Below, one piece after another: positions 37,000-44,976 of a stretch of DNA of 64,000 nt. A model generated the notes under the pieces. The model was not told the origin of the DNA. It saw only the letters and a list, made by a program, of their open reading frames with translations, and made no database searches. This stretch comes from CAYLLN01 sp033762315. Lineage in GTDB: Bacteria; Planctomycetota; Planctomycetia; Pirellulales; Pirellulaceae. The position numbers were made by a program, and so were the translations under genes. Position 1 is the first letter of the stretch; each line of letters begins with the position of its first letter. The stretch spans positions 1 through 64,000 of the forward strand of contig JANRLS010000254.1 in the NCBI GenBank assembly GCA_033762315.1. The letters are read 5' to 3'.

Positions 37000-37344
37000 C
37001 TAGTTTTCGCCAGCTGGGCGGGCGGAGGCATAGAACCAGACCATCACGAAGACGATCGTCAGGTTCAGCACCAGCCCAATCGAAGCGATGAGTGCCGTAT
37101 CCGCGCTACGGCGGCGAACTCCCAGCACGATCCCCGCGCATCCACAACCAATACCGGCGAGCACGATGGCAAGGCTCGTCCAGTCCGATAGCCAGGCCAG
37201 GCTCCACCAGCGGCCCGTTGGGCCCCCCGTCAGCCGCACGAACAGGCAATTCAGCGCGCACGACACGAGTGCCGCCAGCGCCGAGCCGCGAGCCAAATAA
37301 CGGGCCAGCGTTTGGCTTTCGGGGTCGATGGCGGGCGAAGTCAT
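37000..37344 (-). CDS. Small membrane protein
   Basis: 114 residues with three predicted transmembrane segments: A-L-A-A-L-V-S-C-A-L-N-C-L-F-V (about 21-35), S-L-A-I-V-L-A-G-I-G-C-G-C-A-G-I (about 56-72) and I-G-L-V-L-N-L-T-I-V-F-V-M-V-W-F (about 88-104). The pattern is reminiscent of DUF4190-like or planctomycete DUF-type small membrane proteins, but no motif confirms this. It is divergent from ybeY with only 41 nt between the start codons. I chose this ATG over an upstream in-frame start because it falls 6 nt after a TATGCT box and the upstream start overlaps ybeY. Confidence 0.6.
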   Translation of the reverse strand: MTSPAIDPESQTLARYLARGSALAALVSCALNCLFVRLTGGPTGRWWSLAWLSDWTSLAIVLAGIGCGCAGIVLGVRRRSADTALIASIGLVLNLTIVFVMVWFYASARPAGEN

Positions 37345-37350
37345 CCCGCC

Positions 37351-37356
37351 AGCATA
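37351..37356 (-). promoter_or_regulatory. Leaderless-type -10 box of the small membrane protein
   Basis: On the minus strand TATGCT is followed by 6 nt and the ATG at 37344. The divergent box at 37374-37379 serves ybeY. Confidence 0.4.
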
Positions 37357-37373
37357 CTTCCCCCGCCGGTCGC

Positions 37374-37379
37374 TACAAT
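37374..37379 (+). promoter_or_regulatory. Leaderless-type -10 box of ybeY
   Basis: TACAAT followed by exactly 6 nt and the ATG of ybeY at 37386, with no Shine-Dalgarno. Confidence 0.45.
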
Positions 37380-37385
37380 CCACGC

Positions 37386-37838
37386 ATGTCACTCATCGTG
37401 GAAGTAAATAGCGAGGATCAGCCCCACGCGGTGGCTGGCGATCGACTCGCCACCGCCGTGCGCCAGGTGATGGCCGAGGCGGGCATTCAGGCGGGCGAAA
37501 TCAGCGTCGCCGTGGTGACCGACGAGCAAATCCACGTCTTGAACCGGCAGTATCTCGACCACGATTATCCCACCGACGTGCTTAGCTTCGTGCTCGAACA
37601 CGATGGCAACCGGCTCGATGGGGAGATCATCGTCAGCAGCGACTATGCCCGCCGCGAATCCGAACGATTTGGCTGGACGACTGCCGACGAATTGCTGCTC
37701 TACGTGATTCACGGCTCGCTCCATCTGGTGGGGTACGACGATCAGACGCCGGAGGCCGCGCAGGCGATGCGCGCGGCCGAGGTTCGTCATTTGGCACAAT
37801 TCGGCCTCGAGCATCGCTACGACGCGGCCGAAGGATGA
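37386..37838 (+). CDS. ybeY: Endoribonuclease YbeY (rRNA maturation)
   Basis: 150 residues, the normal length. YbeY is a zinc-dependent RNase for 16S rRNA processing and ribosome quality control. The H-G-S-L-H-L-V-G-Y-D-D signature gives two His ligands (109 and 113), but the third ligand, usually His in G-Y-D-H, is Asp119. The downstream E-A-A-Q-A-M-R-A-A-E helix and P-T-D-V-L-S-F strand are conserved. Asp can bind zinc and similar changes occur in some phyla, so the protein may still be active. The stop overlaps the start of hpnE by 4 nt (ATGA). Confidence 0.9.
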   Translation: MSLIVEVNSEDQPHAVAGDRLATAVRQVMAEAGIQAGEISVAVVTDEQIHVLNRQYLDHDYPTDVLSFVLEHDGNRLDGEIIVSSDYARRESERFGWTTADELLLYVIHGSLHLVGYDDQTPEAAQAMRAAEVRHLAQFGLEHRYDAAEG

Positions 37839-39280
37839 GCGCCGCCGCCGCGAGTTCGCCGGCCGCAATCGCCACGCGCGCGAGCGTGCTCATCGTCGGC
37901 GGCGGTCTGGCTGGGCTGGCGGCTGCCGCGGCCCTCGCGCCGCGCGGCGTGGCGGTGACGCTGCTCGAAAGCAAACGCCGGCTCGGTGGCCGCGCGGGAT
38001 CGTTTGTCGATCGCCAGACGGGGGAGCTGTTCGACCATTGCCAGCACGTCGCGATGGGCTGCTGTACGAACTACCTCGACTTCTGTTGGCAAACGGAAAT
38101 CGCCGGCCACTTCGCGCGGTTCGAATCGCTCACCTTCTTTGGCCCCGATGGCCGGCCGAGCCCGTTTCGCGGCCGCAAGTGGCTACCGGCGCCGCTGCAT
38201 CTCATGCCGGCACTGCTGGGGCTGAAATACCTGTCGCTCGGCGACAAGATCGCGCTCTGCCGCGCGATCTTGCGGCTCGTTGCCACGCCGACTATCGACA
38301 GCGTCACTTCGCCGACCGTCCTCGCGTGGCTCACCTCCCTCCGCCAGCCGTCGCGGGTGATCGAGCGATTTTGGAAAGTGGTGCTGGTGAGCGCGCTGGG
38401 AGAATCGCTCGATCGGGCCTCCCTTGCCGCCGCCCGCAAAGTGCTCGTCGATGGTTTTCTCGCCCATCGCGACGCCAGCGATGTCTTCGTTCCGCAGGTC
38501 TCGCTCGGCGAACTGTACGACCAGCGCGTCGCGGATTGGCTCCGCAGCCGCGGCGTTCGCGTGCTGCTCGAAACGGCAGCGGAGGAGGGATTGGCGGACG
38601 AAGGGCGGGCGAGCGGCGTGCGACTGGCGGATGGCTCGATTCTGGAGGCAGATTTCGTGGTGCTGGCGGTTCCTTGGCGGAAGGCGCTCGCGCTGATCCC
38701 CGAGAGAATAGCGCCCCGCTTGCCGCTGCTCGCCGCGGCGCGAGATTTTGCGGCCGCGCCGATCAGCAGCTTGCATCTGTGGTTCGACCGGCCCATTACC
38801 AATTTGCCGCACGCGGTGTTGGTCGAGCGCATGTCGCAATGGATTTTCGCCCGGCCCGGCCACGCGACCGGCGGCGGCCACGCTTATCAGGTGGTTATCA
38901 GTGCGTCGCACGATCTGGCGGGTCGCGAGCGGCAAGCGATTGTCGAGGAGGTGCAGGGTGAGCTGGCGGGAATTTTTCCCGCGGCGAAGTCCGCCAGGCT
39001 CTTGCGCTGGCAACTAGTTACCGAACAGGAAGCGGTGTTTTCGGTCCGGCCGGGCCTCGACGAACTCCGCCCGCCGCAGGAAACCGCCATCGAAAACCTG
39101 CTGCTGGCGGGCGATTGGACCCGCACCGGTTGGCCGGCGACGATGGAGGGGGCCGTCCGCAGCGGCTATCTGGCCGCCGAGGGGGTGCTGCGAAAGCTTG
39201 GCCGACCGGAGCAGATTCTCGCAGCCGGTTTGCCTCGCGGCAGGCTGCTCCGGTGGTTCATTCCAGGCGGCGGGCGATGA
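37835..39280 (+). CDS. hpnE: Squalene-associated FAD-dependent desaturase (HpnE-type)
   Basis: 481 residues. The N-terminal FAD-binding motif is V-L-I-V-G-G-G-L-A-G-L-A-A-A (18-31), and R-L-G-G-R-A-G-S-F is the typical second signature of phytoene-desaturase-like amine oxidases. C-Q-H-V-A-M-G-C-C-T-N and the C-terminal L-L-A-G-D-W-T-R-T-G-W-P-A-T-M-E-G-A-V-R-S-G resemble HpnE, which removes the hydroxyl from hydroxysqualene to give squalene for hopanoids. The hpnC and hpnD partners are not in the window. It is translated with ybeY through a 4-nt ATGA overlap. The 3' end overlaps the methyltransferase gene on the other strand by 23 nt. Confidence 0.8.
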   Translation: MSAAAASSPAAIATRASVLIVGGGLAGLAAAAALAPRGVAVTLLESKRRLGGRAGSFVDRQTGELFDHCQHVAMGCCTNYLDFCWQTEIAGHFARFESLTFFGPDGRPSPFRGRKWLPAPLHLMPALLGLKYLSLGDKIALCRAILRLVATPTIDSVTSPTVLAWLTSLRQPSRVIERFWKVVLVSALGESLDRASLAAARKVLVDGFLAHRDASDVFVPQVSLGELYDQRVADWLRSRGVRVLLETAAEEGLADEGRASGVRLADGSILEADFVVLAVPWRKALALIPERIAPRLPLLAAARDFAAAPISSLHLWFDRPITNLPHAVLVERMSQWIFARPGHATGGGHAYQVVISASHDLAGRERQAIVEEVQGELAGIFPAAKSARLLRWQLVTEQEAVFSVRPGLDELRPPQETAIENLLLAGDWTRTGWPATMEGAVRSGYLAAEGVLRKLGRPEQILAAGLPRGRLLRWFIPGGGR

Positions 39281-40466
39281 TCGCCTTTGCCGCGCCGCCG
39301 ACCGGCGCAAGCAGCACCGTCGCAGCCGCGTCTCCCGCTGCGACGATCTCCCGCCGCAGCTTTTCCGGCTCGATGTCGAGCCCCCGCTTTTTGATCTCCA
39401 GCCGGCCGATTCCCCGCTCACGGCAATAGGCCCGCAATTGCTTGCGGTCCAGCGGCAGCACGTCGTGTACCTCGAAACCGTCCAGCAGCGGATCGCGAAG
39501 CTCTGTTTCGCCGGTCAAATAGGCCACCCGCGGCGCGACCGCCCCTAGCTGATGACGAGCGGCCAGTTCGCCCTCCAAACGGGCCGCCAGCACGGCTGCC
39601 CGCGGTTCATAGAGAAACCGGCCGAGCGCCGAGGCCACCGGCAAGCTCTCGCCGCCGCTGCCAACAATTGTCGCCGCACCTCCTGTCGCATCGACCACAG
39701 TTGCCACCCGCTGGCCAGGCCACTGCGCGAGTTCGCCAAACCAAACCACCTGCTGCCGGCATTCGCCCCGGCTTTCGGTCCACTGGCGCTCGGCGTGGTT
39801 CCACTCAACTGGCACGTCGCTGGCTGGGGCGACCTTGATCGCCCCGCTGGGAGCAACTGCCAGCAGCTCGGCGATCGTCGCCAAACCCGGCTCGAACGCG
39901 GCGAGCGTCGTCGTGCGCTTGCCGACCGTCCGGCGATCGGGATCGAGATGCCAGGCCGAGAGCTTTCCTCCGTCGGCGCGGATGCTGCCTAGCACGTCTT
40001 CAACCCGCACGTTCAGCAGCCGTGAATTTCGCTGGCCGTAAACAGCGGCATTCCGCTGGGCCAGCAGAGCACAAACCGCGTCGGCATCAACTCCGGTGAC
40101 CTGCAAACGGGCACCGAGCGCGACGAGATCACCCCCAATCCCGGTACATAGGTCGAAGCACTCGCCGACTGCCGGAAACCGGTCCGCTTTGTAGCGGGCG
40201 AGCGCCTCGTCGGTGGCTTGCTCCAGACCCTTACGCGTGAAGAACATCTGGTCCGCGCGGGTGAACTTTTCACGCGCCCGCTCGCGCAGCTCCAGCTGTT
40301 CGCACACCAAGTGCGCCCGCTCAGCCGGCAGATCCTTGCGGAGCGACTGCACGAGCGCGACCGTCACCTGCCCGCCGGCTGCCGCCAGGTCATCCCGCGC
40401 GCGAGCCAGCCACCGCGCTCCGTCGTCGCTCACCAGCCACCGATAGTCTTCGACACTACTCACCAC
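39258..40466 (-). CDS. Class I methyltransferase with THUMP-like domain
   Basis: 402 residues starting at GTG (a second GTG follows directly; GGAG is 4 nt upstream of the first). Residues about 105-190 hold a Rossmann core: F-D-L-C-T-G-I-G-G-D-L-V-A-L-G (SAM loop) and V-T-G-V-D-A-D (acidic strand end), with L-D-P-D-R-R-T as the possible catalytic loop. The C-terminal part (about 310-400) resembles the THUMP-like domain next to methyltransferases in the family of SAM-dependent RNA-modifying enzymes. It is tail-to-tail with hpnE. The substrate, possibly an RNA, is unproven. Confidence 0.8.
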   Translation of the reverse strand: MVSSVEDYRWLVSDDGARWLARARDDLAAAGGQVTVALVQSLRKDLPAERAHLVCEQLELRERAREKFTRADQMFFTRKGLEQATDEALARYKADRFPAVGECFDLCTGIGGDLVALGARLQVTGVDADAVCALLAQRNAAVYGQRNSRLLNVRVEDVLGSIRADGGKLSAWHLDPDRRTVGKRTTTLAAFEPGLATIAELLAVAPSGAIKVAPASDVPVEWNHAERQWTESRGECRQQVVWFGELAQWPGQRVATVVDATGGAATIVGSGGESLPVASALGRFLYEPRAAVLAARLEGELAARHQLGAVAPRVAYLTGETELRDPLLDGFEVHDVLPLDRKQLRAYCRERGIGRLEIKKRGLDIEPEKLRREIVAAGDAAATVLLAPVGGAAKAIIARRLE

Positions 40467-40507
40467 TCTACTCCCCTGCTTCCCTGCCGCCTGCGATGAT
40501 AAACCGC

Positions 40508-40927
40508 ATGGCTTCGCCCGTCGAACTCCTGGGCACTTATCTGCATCTGGCCCGCGCGGCCGAACTGCGCCGCCAGCCCCTGGTGCGGGACCGCTTGCTG
40601 GTGCTGGCCGCGGTCATCGCGGCACAAAGCGCGGGGCTTGTGCCGATTGCCGCCGCCTGCCGGGAGCGGATTTTGCGGCACAATCCGGGGCATTTGATTG
40701 GCAACTGGCCTACGGTGTCGGCAGCGATGCAAACGGCCGATTTTTCCGCACTCGTGGAGCAAATCGCCCGGCGTTTTAGTCCCGAAGAGGCCGAGCAGTT
40801 GCTCGCACAGCTTGGCATCGAGCGCGGAGCCGAGCGGCGAGCCTACTTCAGCGACGGCGAATACGCGGCCGCCCTGCTGGGGGAGGATTGGGCAGCGCTG
40901 CGGCAGCGGTTTGGAGCGAGTGATTGA
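40508..40927 (+). CDS. Hypothetical helical protein
   Basis: 139 residues, all-alpha by composition, no signal peptide or transmembrane segment. The core is H-L-A-R-A-A-E-L-R-R-Q-P-L-V-R-D-R-L-L-V-L-A-A-V-I-A (about 13-38), with H-N-P-G-H-L-I-G-N-W-P-T in the middle. No known motif. The ATG at 40508 is chosen over the one at 40496 because it gives the conserved-looking N-terminus. It is divergent from the methyltransferase gene with 41 nt between the starts. Function unknown. Confidence 0.55.
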   Translation: MASPVELLGTYLHLARAAELRRQPLVRDRLLVLAAVIAAQSAGLVPIAAACRERILRHNPGHLIGNWPTVSAAMQTADFSALVEQIARRFSPEEAEQLLAQLGIERGAERRAYFSDGEYAAALLGEDWAALRQRFGASD

Positions 40928-40938
40928 CCTGCGCCTAT

Positions 40939-41006
40939 ACAAGCCCGCAGCGCCAGCAAGGGAAAATCCCGTTCCGGTTGGTCCGTCGCTAGCGCTGCGG
41001 GCTTGT
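40939..41006. repeat. Inverted pair of the ACAAGCCCGCAGCGC repeat
   Basis: ACAAGCCCGCAGCGC at 40939-40953 and its exact complement at 40992-41006 can form a 15-bp stem with a 38-nt loop. It lies between the tail-to-tail ends of the gene at 40508 and the DUF1501 gene and could act as a transcription terminator for both. Confidence 0.8.
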
Positions 41007-41039
41007 GTGGTCAGGTTTGTGTGGACGTCGTCGGCCGCT

Positions 41040-42416
41040 CTAAAAAAGCCCCAGCAGCGGCTCCCCTTCGCATGCGCGGTGGGGGCGGCCAGACGGATCA
41101 TGGAGCATCGCTTCGGGCGAGATGCCGAGGGCCGAATAGACGGTGGCGATCAGGTCCTCGGGGCGGACGGGATGATCGGTCGGATAGGCAGCCGATTTGT
41201 CGCTCCCGCCATACACCTGTCCCCCCCGAATGCCGCCGCCGGCCAGGGCCACCGATTGGCAAGGTCCCCAGTGGTCGCGGCCGGCTTTGGGGTTGATCTT
41301 GGGGGTGCGGCCGAATTCGCCCAGCATCGCGACCAGCGTTTCAGCGAGCAGGCCGCGGCCGGACAGGTCCTCCAGCAGGGCCGAAAAGCCTTGATCGAGT
41401 GGCGGCAGGCAGTAGTTTGCCTGCAGCATTTCGCGACCGGTGATGCCCCCCAGCGAGCCGGTGCCGCCGTGGTTGTCCCACACATTCGCGACGTTGCCGT
41501 CTTTGCAAACGTGGTACCAAACGAACGTCACCAGGCGAACACCGGCCTCGACCAATCGCCGGGCGAGCAGAAAGCACTCTCCATATTCGTTCCGGCCGTA
41601 GCGGTCGCGCAGCTGGTCCGTTTCCTGGTTCAGGTCGAATGCCTGCCGGGCGGTGGGGCTCGTCAGCATGCGAAAAGCTTGCTCGCGGAATTGCCCCAGC
41701 CCTTGCAGCTTGCCGGCATGGTCTTGATTGGTGCGGTCGTACTGTTCCAGTGTCTTCAGCAGGCCGACGCGCGATTGCAGGCGATGGGCGTCCCAACCTT
41801 GCGGCAGGTCGAGGCTGTGGGCGGCGCGAACTTGCACCTCGGCCGGGGCCTGCAATTCGAGCGGGTCGTGTCGCGGGCCAAGAAAGCCCGCGTGCGTGCC
41901 GGTGTAGATGACGCCATCGTGCCCGATTGGCCGCGGAATAGTCACACTCGTTGGAAGGTCGCCCGGCGGCTTGAGATAGGAAACAACGCTTCCCATCGTG
42001 GGAAAATCGCGGCGATTGCGCTGGTTGCGGGGCACCGCCAGCGTGTTGTTGATCTTGCCGGTCAGCGTGTGATAAACGCCGACCTCGTGCGTGTTGCTCG
42101 GATGGGTATAAGACCGGATGATCGCCAGCTTATCGGTGTGCTTGGCGATTTGCGGCAGTTGGTCGCAAATCTGAATGCCGGGGACCACCGTGCTGGTGGC
42201 CCCAAACTGGCTGCGAACATCGGCCGGGGCGTCGAGCTTGGGGTCAAAGGTTTCCTGCTGCGGGGGCCCGCCCCACAAATAGACCAGGATGCAAGCCTTG
42301 GCCGATGCCGGGCGGGTCGCGCTGGCCTGGGCTTGGGCGGCCAGCAAACCGGGGAGGGTGAGCGAGCCCAACCCCATTTGCCCCAAGCGGAGCATCGCAT
42401 CGCGGCGGTTCAGCAT
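41040..42416 (-). CDS. DUF1501 protein
   Basis: 458 residues. GGGAG 9 nt before this ATG marks the start. N-terminus M-L-N-R-R-D-A-M-L-R-L-G-Q-M-G-L-G-S-L resembles a Tat-type signal with a weak twin-Arg. The body is the DUF1501 family, related to alkaline-phosphatase/sulfatase folds: Y-L-W-G-G-P-P-Q-Q-E-T-F-D-P-K near the start, S-N-T-H-E-V-G-V-Y-H, G-E-F-G-R-T-P-K-I-N and A-G-R-D-H-W-G-P late in the protein. In Planctomycetes such genes often lie beside DUF1549/DUF1553 cytochromes, which are not present next to it here. Substrate unknown. Confidence 0.88.
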   Translation of the reverse strand: MLNRRDAMLRLGQMGLGSLTLPGLLAAQAQASATRPASAKACILVYLWGGPPQQETFDPKLDAPADVRSQFGATSTVVPGIQICDQLPQIAKHTDKLAIIRSYTHPSNTHEVGVYHTLTGKINNTLAVPRNQRNRRDFPTMGSVVSYLKPPGDLPTSVTIPRPIGHDGVIYTGTHAGFLGPRHDPLELQAPAEVQVRAAHSLDLPQGWDAHRLQSRVGLLKTLEQYDRTNQDHAGKLQGLGQFREQAFRMLTSPTARQAFDLNQETDQLRDRYGRNEYGECFLLARRLVEAGVRLVTFVWYHVCKDGNVANVWDNHGGTGSLGGITGREMLQANYCLPPLDQGFSALLEDLSGRGLLAETLVAMLGEFGRTPKINPKAGRDHWGPCQSVALAGGGIRGGQVYGGSDKSAAYPTDHPVRPEDLIATVYSALGISPEAMLHDPSGRPHRACEGEPLLGLF

Positions 42417-42501
42417 GTGGTAAAACTCCCTCGTGTCATCCATCGACAACCGCTTATTGAAGCAAAACCGGCCGGCAAGTGCCAGCGAATTCCGGCCCTG
42501 C

Positions 42502-42507
42502 TAAGCT
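42502..42507 (+). promoter_or_regulatory. -10-like box 7 nt before the dehydrogenase start
   Basis: TAAGCT followed by 7 nt and the ATG at 42515; there is no Shine-Dalgarno. A weaker member of the leaderless pattern. Confidence 0.3.
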
Positions 42508-42514
42508 ACCAGCC

Positions 42515-43576
42515 ATGAAAACCTATCGCATTGCGTTATATCCCGGCGACGGCATCGGGCCGGAAGTTACTGCCGAAGCGGTTCGCGTGCTGTCGCGCGT
42601 CCAGCAGGTGGAAGGCTCGTTCACGCTGGAATTCACGCCGCTCGACTGGGGCGTCGAGCACTGGAAAAAGCACGGCCAGGTCGTGCCCGACGACTTCCTC
42701 GCCATTCTGCGCCCGCTCGATGCGATCCTGCTCGGCGCGGTCGGCTGGCCGGCCCTCCTGCCGGACGGCGAGACCCTGGCTCCGCTCGTGAAGATTCGCC
42801 AGGCCTTCGATCAATACGCCTGCGTCCGCCCCGCCCGGCTTTTTCCCGGCGTGCGCAGCGTGCTGGCGGGCAAAGGGCCGGGGGATATCGACCTGGTGGT
42901 GATTCGCGAAAACAGCGAGGGGGAGTATGTCGATAACGGCGGCCGGCTGAAACGCGGCTCGCCCGACGAAGTCGCCATCCAAACCGCCCTGCACACCCGC
43001 CGCGGCGTCGAGCGCATCCTACGCTACGGCTTTGAAATGGCCCGCCTGCGCCGCAAAAAGCTAACGATGGCCACCAAGAGCAATGCCCAGCGCTATGGCT
43101 ATGTGCTGTGGGACGAAGTGCTCGATCTACTGGCCCCGCAATTTCCTGACGTGACCAGCGAACGGCAGCATTGCGATGCCCTGATTATGAACTTCGTCCG
43201 GTGCCCCGAGCGGTTCGACGTGGTGGTTGCGTCGAACCTGTTCGGCGACCTGCTAACTGACCTCGGCGGCGTCATCGGCGGCGGCCTGGGCCTCGCCCCC
43301 AGCACCAATACCAACCCCGAGCGGCGGTTTCCCAGCATGTTCGAGCCGGTGCATGGCTCGGCGCCGGATATCGCCGGGCAGGGGATTGCCAACCCGATCG
43401 CCGCCATCCTGAGCGCGGCGATGATGCTCGACCATTTGCAGTTGCCTCTCGCCGCCGCCCGCATTCGCCGCGCGGTCGAACGAACCTTGGCCGACGGGAA
43501 TCAAACGCCTGACCTGGGTGGCAAACTGACGACGAGCCAAATGGGAGAGGCGGTGGTCGCTAAGTTGGAAAAGTAG
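42515..43576 (+). CDS. Tartrate/D-malate dehydrogenase-like enzyme
   Basis: 353 residues, cytoplasmic, in the beta-decarboxylating dehydrogenase superfamily. Signatures: P-G-D-G-I-G-P-E-V at the N-terminus, R-E-N-S-E-G-E-Y substrate loop, catalytic Lys in T-M-A-T-K-S-N-A, metal/cofactor loop S-N-L-F-G-D-L-L-T-D-L-G-G, and the NAD-binding H-G-S-A-P-D-I-A-G-Q-G-I-A-N-P. The E-N-S-E-G-E-Y loop and the D-W-G near residue 46 match tartrate/D-malate dehydrogenases better than LeuB or Icd. It oxidises and decarboxylates a 2-hydroxy acid with NAD. A paralogue lies at 49799. Confidence 0.85.
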   Translation: MKTYRIALYPGDGIGPEVTAEAVRVLSRVQQVEGSFTLEFTPLDWGVEHWKKHGQVVPDDFLAILRPLDAILLGAVGWPALLPDGETLAPLVKIRQAFDQYACVRPARLFPGVRSVLAGKGPGDIDLVVIRENSEGEYVDNGGRLKRGSPDEVAIQTALHTRRGVERILRYGFEMARLRRKKLTMATKSNAQRYGYVLWDEVLDLLAPQFPDVTSERQHCDALIMNFVRCPERFDVVVASNLFGDLLTDLGGVIGGGLGLAPSTNTNPERRFPSMFEPVHGSAPDIAGQGIANPIAAILSAAMMLDHLQLPLAAARIRRAVERTLADGNQTPDLGGKLTTSQMGEAVVAKLEK

Positions 43577-43598
43577 GCCAGCGAGTCCCTTCGCTGGC
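43577..43598. repeat. Palindrome directly after a stop codon
   Basis: GCCAGCGA and TCGCTGGC with a 6-nt loop, starting right after the stop of the dehydrogenase gene. The same arms occur at 54889-54909. It may serve as a terminator, though no T-run follows. Confidence 0.75.
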
Positions 43599-43669
43599 TG
43601 GATTGGCAACGGACCGTTGCGCCGCTGGTCGGCCTAAAAGGGATGGGGCAAGCGTGTTCGGCAACTCCC

Positions 43670-43691
43670 GTCCGCCAAGGGCCTGGCGGAC
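43670..43691. repeat. GTCCGCCA palindrome
   Basis: GTCCGCCA and TGGCGGAC with a 6-nt loop (43678-43683), followed by CTACAT. A similar hairpin with a GCCCGCCA arm occurs at 54725-54746. Confidence 0.7.
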
Positions 43692-43782
43692 CTACATATC
43701 ACGAAAAGCCAATGCTTGACATCGCCGCGCGCCGCCCGCTTGAATACAGACCGCCAACTTTCTTTCGCAACCGAGGTGCTTC

Positions 43783-44835
43783 ATGCGTCGTCTCGCTCTC
43801 CCCGTGCTCGCTAGCCTGATGGTCTCGGTTGCCGCGGCGGCCGATGTGCCGCCGCCGACCGGCGAGAAGATCGTCGCGCCGGGTGCCAAGCTGGAACTGC
43901 TTTACACCCGCTCGGCCAAAATCGAAGGGGGGCTGACCGAAGGGCCAGCGGTTGCCCCGGACGGCAGCATCTATTTCTCCGACATTCCGTTCGGCAAGGA
44001 CGGCGGCCTGATCGTTCGGTTCGATCCGAAGTCCAAGCAGAACACCGTATTCACCGACAACAGCGGCAAGTCGACCGGACTGATTTTCGATGCTCAGGGC
44101 CGCCTGCTCGCCTGCGAAGGGGCCAATTTCGGCGGCCGCTGCATCAGCCGCTGGGATGTGAAGACGAAGCAGAAGACGGTGCTCGCCGATAAGTTCAACG
44201 GCAAGCGGTTCAACGCCTGCAACGACATTTGTCTCGACAAACAGGGGCGCATCTATTTCACCGATCCCAAATACCTGGGAGACGAGCCGCGCGAACAGCC
44301 GCACATGGGGGTCTATCGGATCGATTCGTCCGGCCAGGTCAGCGAAGTGACCCACGATGTCAATAAGCCCAATGGCATCGCGATCAGCCCCGATGGCAAA
44401 ACGCTCTATCTCGCCGACCATGACAACGGCAGCGAGGATGTCACCAAGCCAGCCCCGCCCAAAACCGGCCCGATGAAGATCTATGCCTTTCCGCTCGCGG
44501 CCGATGGCACGGTGGGGAAGCGGCGGACGATCGTCGATTTTGGCAAGAAAAAAGGCTGCGACGGCATGGATGTCGATGAAGAGGGGCACATCTATCTGAC
44601 TGTCCGCGACATGGGCCGCCCCGGCGTGCTGGTGATCGATCCCGAAGGGAAAGAAGTCGCCTTCATCCCCACCGGTCCCGCTGGGCAATCCGGCGACAAG
44701 CCCGTCGGCCTGCCGAGCAATGTCGAGTTTGGTATCGGCGACGAAGCGAGCACGCTCTACATCACGGTCGATTTCAGCCTCTTCCGCATCCCGCTTAAAA
44801 TCCGCGGCTATCATCCGCAGTATCCGGCGAACTAG
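43783..44835 (+). CDS. Secreted SMP-30/gluconolactonase family protein
   Basis: 350 residues. ATG with GAGG 7 nt upstream. A short signal peptide (M-R-R-L-A-L-P-V-L-A-S-L-M-V-S-V-A-A-A-A-D) gives a secreted or periplasmic enzyme. The beta-propeller signatures are L-T-E-G-P-A-V-A-P-D-G (metal Glu), F-N-A-C-N-D-I-C-L-D (Asn), P-N-G-I-A-I-S-P-D-G and C-D-G-M-D-V-D-E-E-G. These fit calcium-dependent lactonases such as gluconolactonase. It lies ahead of the quinoprotein dehydrogenase gene (141 nt gap); a joint role in oxidative sugar catabolism (dehydrogenase then lactonase) is plausible. Confidence 0.85.
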   Translation: MRRLALPVLASLMVSVAAAADVPPPTGEKIVAPGAKLELLYTRSAKIEGGLTEGPAVAPDGSIYFSDIPFGKDGGLIVRFDPKSKQNTVFTDNSGKSTGLIFDAQGRLLACEGANFGGRCISRWDVKTKQKTVLADKFNGKRFNACNDICLDKQGRIYFTDPKYLGDEPREQPHMGVYRIDSSGQVSEVTHDVNKPNGIAISPDGKTLYLADHDNGSEDVTKPAPPKTGPMKIYAFPLAADGTVGKRRTIVDFGKKKGCDGMDVDEEGHIYLTVRDMGRPGVLVIDPEGKEVAFIPTGPAGQSGDKPVGLPSNVEFGIGDEASTLYITVDFSLFRIPLKIRGYHPQYPAN

Positions 44836-44976
44836 TGCTCTGGACCGTTGGATTTTGGCGTAGGTCGAAGCCATGCTTCAATCAAATTGTCCGTCACCAC
44901 TGCCGTTTTGGACGATGCACGGCATCGTCCTACATCCCCATTCTCGAATGCGACAAAGAACCAGGAATCCTCTCCC

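Noticed and set aside
40698..42518. A 606-codon plus-strand frame opposite the DUF1501 gene
   Set aside because: The minus-strand protein has DUF1501 motifs and a ribosome binding site; this frame is only a shadow.
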